The notes beneath the pieces are model-generated. The model did not search any database. It worked only from the letters and a program-made list of their open reading frames with translations, and had not been told where the DNA came from. A stretch of 14,811 bases of DNA. Origin: Leptolyngbyaceae cyanobacterium CSSed165cm_216. GTDB lineage: Bacteria; Cyanobacteriota; Cyanobacteriia; Phormidesmidales; Phormidesmidaceae. The translations under genes were made by a program, and so were the position numbers. Where the stretch lies: assembly GCA_007135385.1 (NCBI GenBank), contig SLIY01000276.1:1-14811 (forward strand), read 5' to 3'. Every line of letters begins with the position of its first letter. The first letter of the stretch is position 1. Positions 13,327-14,811 of the stretch are shown one piece after another.

Positions 13327-13726
13327 TCAAGGAAACCGGCAAACCACTCGCCCTAGCAGGCAATGGCTTGGCACCAGGCCAAAGTTTCGGCTGTCAGTAC
13401 TGGCAGCGGTATTGATTCCCCGCAGAAAATAGTCCCCCCCCCTCCCCATAGACTACCCACTTAATCAGCCGCAGATGCGGGCGGGTGGGATGCACAGCTA
13501 CCACCAGATCCCCCGGCTGGGGAGCGCTACGGCGGTAAGCTTGGGGATTTAGGAGCACCTCTTCACCAGGTTTCAGCAGCGGCACCATGGAAAGGCCCGT
13601 CACCCGAAACCGCCGCCGCCGCCTCAGCAGCCAGAGGGCAACGTCCCTCAGCCGACTCGATCGTAAGGCCGAGGGGGGAGCGAGATCAGAGTGATCAGCC
13701 TGAGAGGCGTCTGGAGCCATAGTCAT
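13327..13726 (-). pseudogene. sodX: Ni-SOD maturation protease SodX, frameshifted at a G9 run
   Basis: SodX is an S26 (signal-peptidase-like) protease that removes the SodN leader so that the N-terminal His can bind nickel. From ATG 13726, GLSMVPLLKPGE gives nucleophile S46 and RLIKWV gives general-base K89. After VVYGEG the frame enters nine G (13434-13442) and stops at 13394. In the next frame the sequence continues DYFLRGINTAASTDSRNFG, then LVPSHCLLGRVVCRFP, with a stop at 13327-13329. That is the rest of the family, so one extra base (or two missing) splits the gene. The usual GDNP also reads GINT. GTG 13765 is an alternative, longer start. It may be a true pseudogene, phase variation or a read error. 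Confidence 0.82.
13434..13442 (-). repeat. Homopolymer of nine G (minus strand) at the sodX frameshift
   Basis: Nine C on the plus strand, followed by T and four more C. Eight G would restore a single sodX frame. Runs of this length are prone to slippage in replication, transcription and sequencing. Confidence 0.95.
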
Positions 13727-13751
13727 GGGGCCTAGACCAAATAAAGGCCCA

Positions 13752-13796
13752 ACTTCTGCAGCCACTAACCTATGGGGCCTAGAACTCTGCAGAAGT
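13752..13796 (-). promoter_or_regulatory. 10-bp inverted repeat between sodN and sodX
   Basis: ACTTCTGCAG (13752-13761) is inverted at 13787-13796 with a 25-base loop. It lies after the sodN stop (13828) and before the likely sodX ATG (13726). It may stabilise the sodN 3' end or attenuate sodX, giving more SOD than protease from one transcript. No T-run follows. Confidence 0.45.
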
Positions 13797-13827
13797 CAGG
13801 TCTCTTACAGAATTGAGCTGAAGCTCT

Positions 13828-14301
13828 TTAGCTGGCGGTATACCAAGAGATATCACGACTCTTGGTGGCCCAGAACATGGTGTGGATCTTTTGAATGGCG
13901 TCCATCAGCTCGGTGGCGTGCTGCACACTCACCTCAACCTTACAGGCCGAGCATAGCTTGGCAGCCTGCCAAAAGGTGTCATGCAAATCGGGAAACTGCT
14001 CTAGGTGAACTGGCTTAAAGTAGTCAGTCCAGAGGATGAGCAGTTCATCTTTGGCAATTTGGGCCTGCTCTTCTTTAATAGCCGTATAGCGAGAGAATGT
14101 GTTGTTGTAGGTGATAGTGGCTGCTTTATCACCAGCTGCCGGCAATTCCAGGTCTACTAGCTTCTTGGTCATTGACAGAACCGCTTCACCAGCGACACGG
14201 GCCGAAGAAGGGTCATAGACGCCGCAGGGGCCGTCGCAGTGGGCGCTAACCTCTGGGGCAGGAAACCAGGTCTGGAGTTTGGAAATGGCTTGTTGTAGCA
14301 T
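13828..14301 (-). CDS. sodN: Nickel-containing superoxide dismutase precursor
   Basis: Dismutates superoxide to hydrogen peroxide and oxygen in the cytosol; Ni is held by an N-terminal hook. The precursor has 157 residues. A 20-residue leader (MLQQAISKLQTWFPAPEVSA) precedes the mature N-terminus H-C-D-G-P-C-G-V-Y-D, where H21, C22 and C26 supply the Ni ligands (His1, Cys2, Cys6 of the mature form). The rest is a four-helix bundle with LWTDYFKPVHLEQFPDLHDTFWQAAKL. ATG 14301 fits the usual MLQ leader; an in-frame GTG at 14334 and ATG 14325 are less likely. The sodX gene follows by about 100 bases on the same strand. Confidence 0.95.
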   Translation of the reverse strand: MLQQAISKLQTWFPAPEVSAHCDGPCGVYDPSSARVAGEAVLSMTKKLVDLELPAAGDKAATITYNNTFSRYTAIKEEQAQIAKDELLILWTDYFKPVHLEQFPDLHDTFWQAAKLCSACKVEVSVQHATELMDAIQKIHTMFWATKSRDISWYTAS

Positions 14302-14353
14302 AGTAAATCCGATTTTTGAACGCATATCGGTCACTTAGTAACCAGTAAACTCA

Positions 14354-14377
14354 AAGGAGCTCTACAAGGAGCTCTAC
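14354..14377. repeat. 12-bp tandem duplication upstream of sodN
   Basis: AAGGAGCTCTAC occurs twice head to tail (14354-14365, 14366-14377). Each copy holds the palindrome GAGCTC. It lies 53-76 bases upstream of the sodN start codon, in its likely 5' leader. Confidence 0.85.
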
Positions 14378-14612
14378 TCCTCTGCCGCTGCTCCCAAGGC
14401 TTCGGGTCAGGTAGCCATCATCCCTATGGGGGGCAGGGGGATATATAGTACATAATGCCATTCATAGGGTTATTTTGCGTCCTACGCAATAGGCCAATAT
14501 CTCTCAGACGGGTGAAATCGTTTTGGTGTAAAGCCTACGGCTCGCTCACGGCAGTCCCATGATGGTAGGCTAAAGCTTAGATATGGTGGTACCTGGGGGA
14601 TGATGATTGTCG

Positions 14613-14642
14613 TTCACGGTTCATTCCCGCTATCGTTATAAT
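14613..14642 (+). promoter_or_regulatory. Sigma70-type promoter candidate
   Basis: A perfect -10 TATAAT (14637-14642) with TTCACG (14613-14618) 18 bases upstream. It points rightward into the tandem repeat and the end of the window. Confidence 0.4.
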
Positions 14643-14657
14643 GAGAAAATATTCATT

Positions 14658-14685
14658 AGTGTTTATGGAAGAGTGTTTATGGAAG
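14658..14685. repeat. Perfect 14-bp tandem duplication
   Basis: AGTGTTTATGGAAG at 14658-14671 and 14672-14685. Each copy carries an ATG; the first opens a 30-codon frame (14665-14757) of unknown meaning. It lies just downstream of the TATAAT promoter candidate. Confidence 0.85.
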
Positions 14686-14811
14686 TTTCAATTATGGGCA
14701 CCTCGATTAATTGATTTGGGCCTGATTGAGGTCTCAAATGAGACGGCATCTGACTAGGCCATGACGCCTGCTGCTGGCAGTAAACTGATAATCGCCATGG
14801 GGATTGAGAAC

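Larger units (their letters stand above)
14302..14811. other. Spacer upstream of sodN, reaching the window end
   Basis: About 500 bases with no certain gene. It should contain the sodN promoter on the minus strand; TACTAT near 14449-14454 is one weak -10 candidate there. A 7-bp inverted repeat (AGCCTAC 14532-14538, GTAGGCT 14565-14571) and a TTGCGT/ACGCAA hairpin (14475-14489) are present. On + an ATG at 14761 opens a frame that runs off the window (17 codons, MTPAAGSKLIIAMGIEN); it could be a gene start but nothing identifies it. Confidence 0.35.

Noticed and set aside
13189..13330. Second toxin-antitoxin or nuclease system around the Uma2 stub
   Set aside because: Only the 46-codon stub is present. 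No partner gene or catalytic core can be found on either strand.

Overview
The window is a stretch of cyanobacterial chromosome. Three things show this. The palindrome GCGATCGC (HIP1, typical of cyanobacteria) occurs about nineteen times by eye. A psb30/ycf12 photosystem II gene is present. Many of the proteins have a cyanobacterial character: PEP-CTERM, TVP38, split TMEM165-type Mn exchanger, Ni-SOD with its protease, and a Uma2 remnant. The base composition is moderately GC-rich. A Leptolyngbya-like filamentous lineage is a guess; nothing here fixes the genus. No rRNA, tRNA or CRISPR array was seen.

Layout. Positions 1-165 hold the last 39 codons of a TnpB transposon nuclease and the hairpin-bearing right end of its IS200/IS605-type element. 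glmM (peptidoglycan precursor synthesis) follows on + and ends at a perfect 19-bp hairpin, facing a CDF metal-efflux gene on -. Upstream of the CDF gene lies a complete 144-bp MITE with 15-bp terminal repeats and a TCA target duplication, then two separate 17-bp tandem duplications, then a secreted PEP-CTERM protein on +. rpmB (L28) on - and a TVP38/VTT membrane protein on + are divergent. From 8809 down to 5867 four genes on - form a probable operon: a GT9 glycosyltransferase, a small one-pass membrane protein, and the TIGR04282/TIGR04283 pair named for arsenosugar synthesis. ispD (isoprenoid MEP pathway) diverges from it.

Between ispD and the next genes, 9707-9930 folds into a multi-stem RNA with a possible pseudoknot. 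It resembles the HEARO/omega RNA of IscB elements but no iscB is present. A small psb30 gene (-) with a good terminator follows, then a Cys-cluster (YkgJ) protein and two half-size UPF0016 proteins. Each of these carries one E-x-G-D-K-T/S motif, so they should pair to make one Mn2+ exporter. Photosystem II assembly and Mn export are thus neighbours. A DUF4149-like membrane protein, a HAD phosphatase and the nickel superoxide dismutase locus complete the window. In the last, sodN looks intact, whereas sodX (its maturation protease) is split by a frameshift at a run of nine G. A 46-codon N-terminal stub of a Uma2-family nuclease lies between sodX and the HAD gene and overlaps the HAD 3' end.

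The gene content is mostly ordinary housekeeping. The points of interest are the decayed mobile DNA (tnpB end, MITE, uma2 stub, HEARO-like RNA), the sodX frameshift, and the G-quadruplex-capable spacer between the two exporter halves. I found no convincing new multi-gene system.
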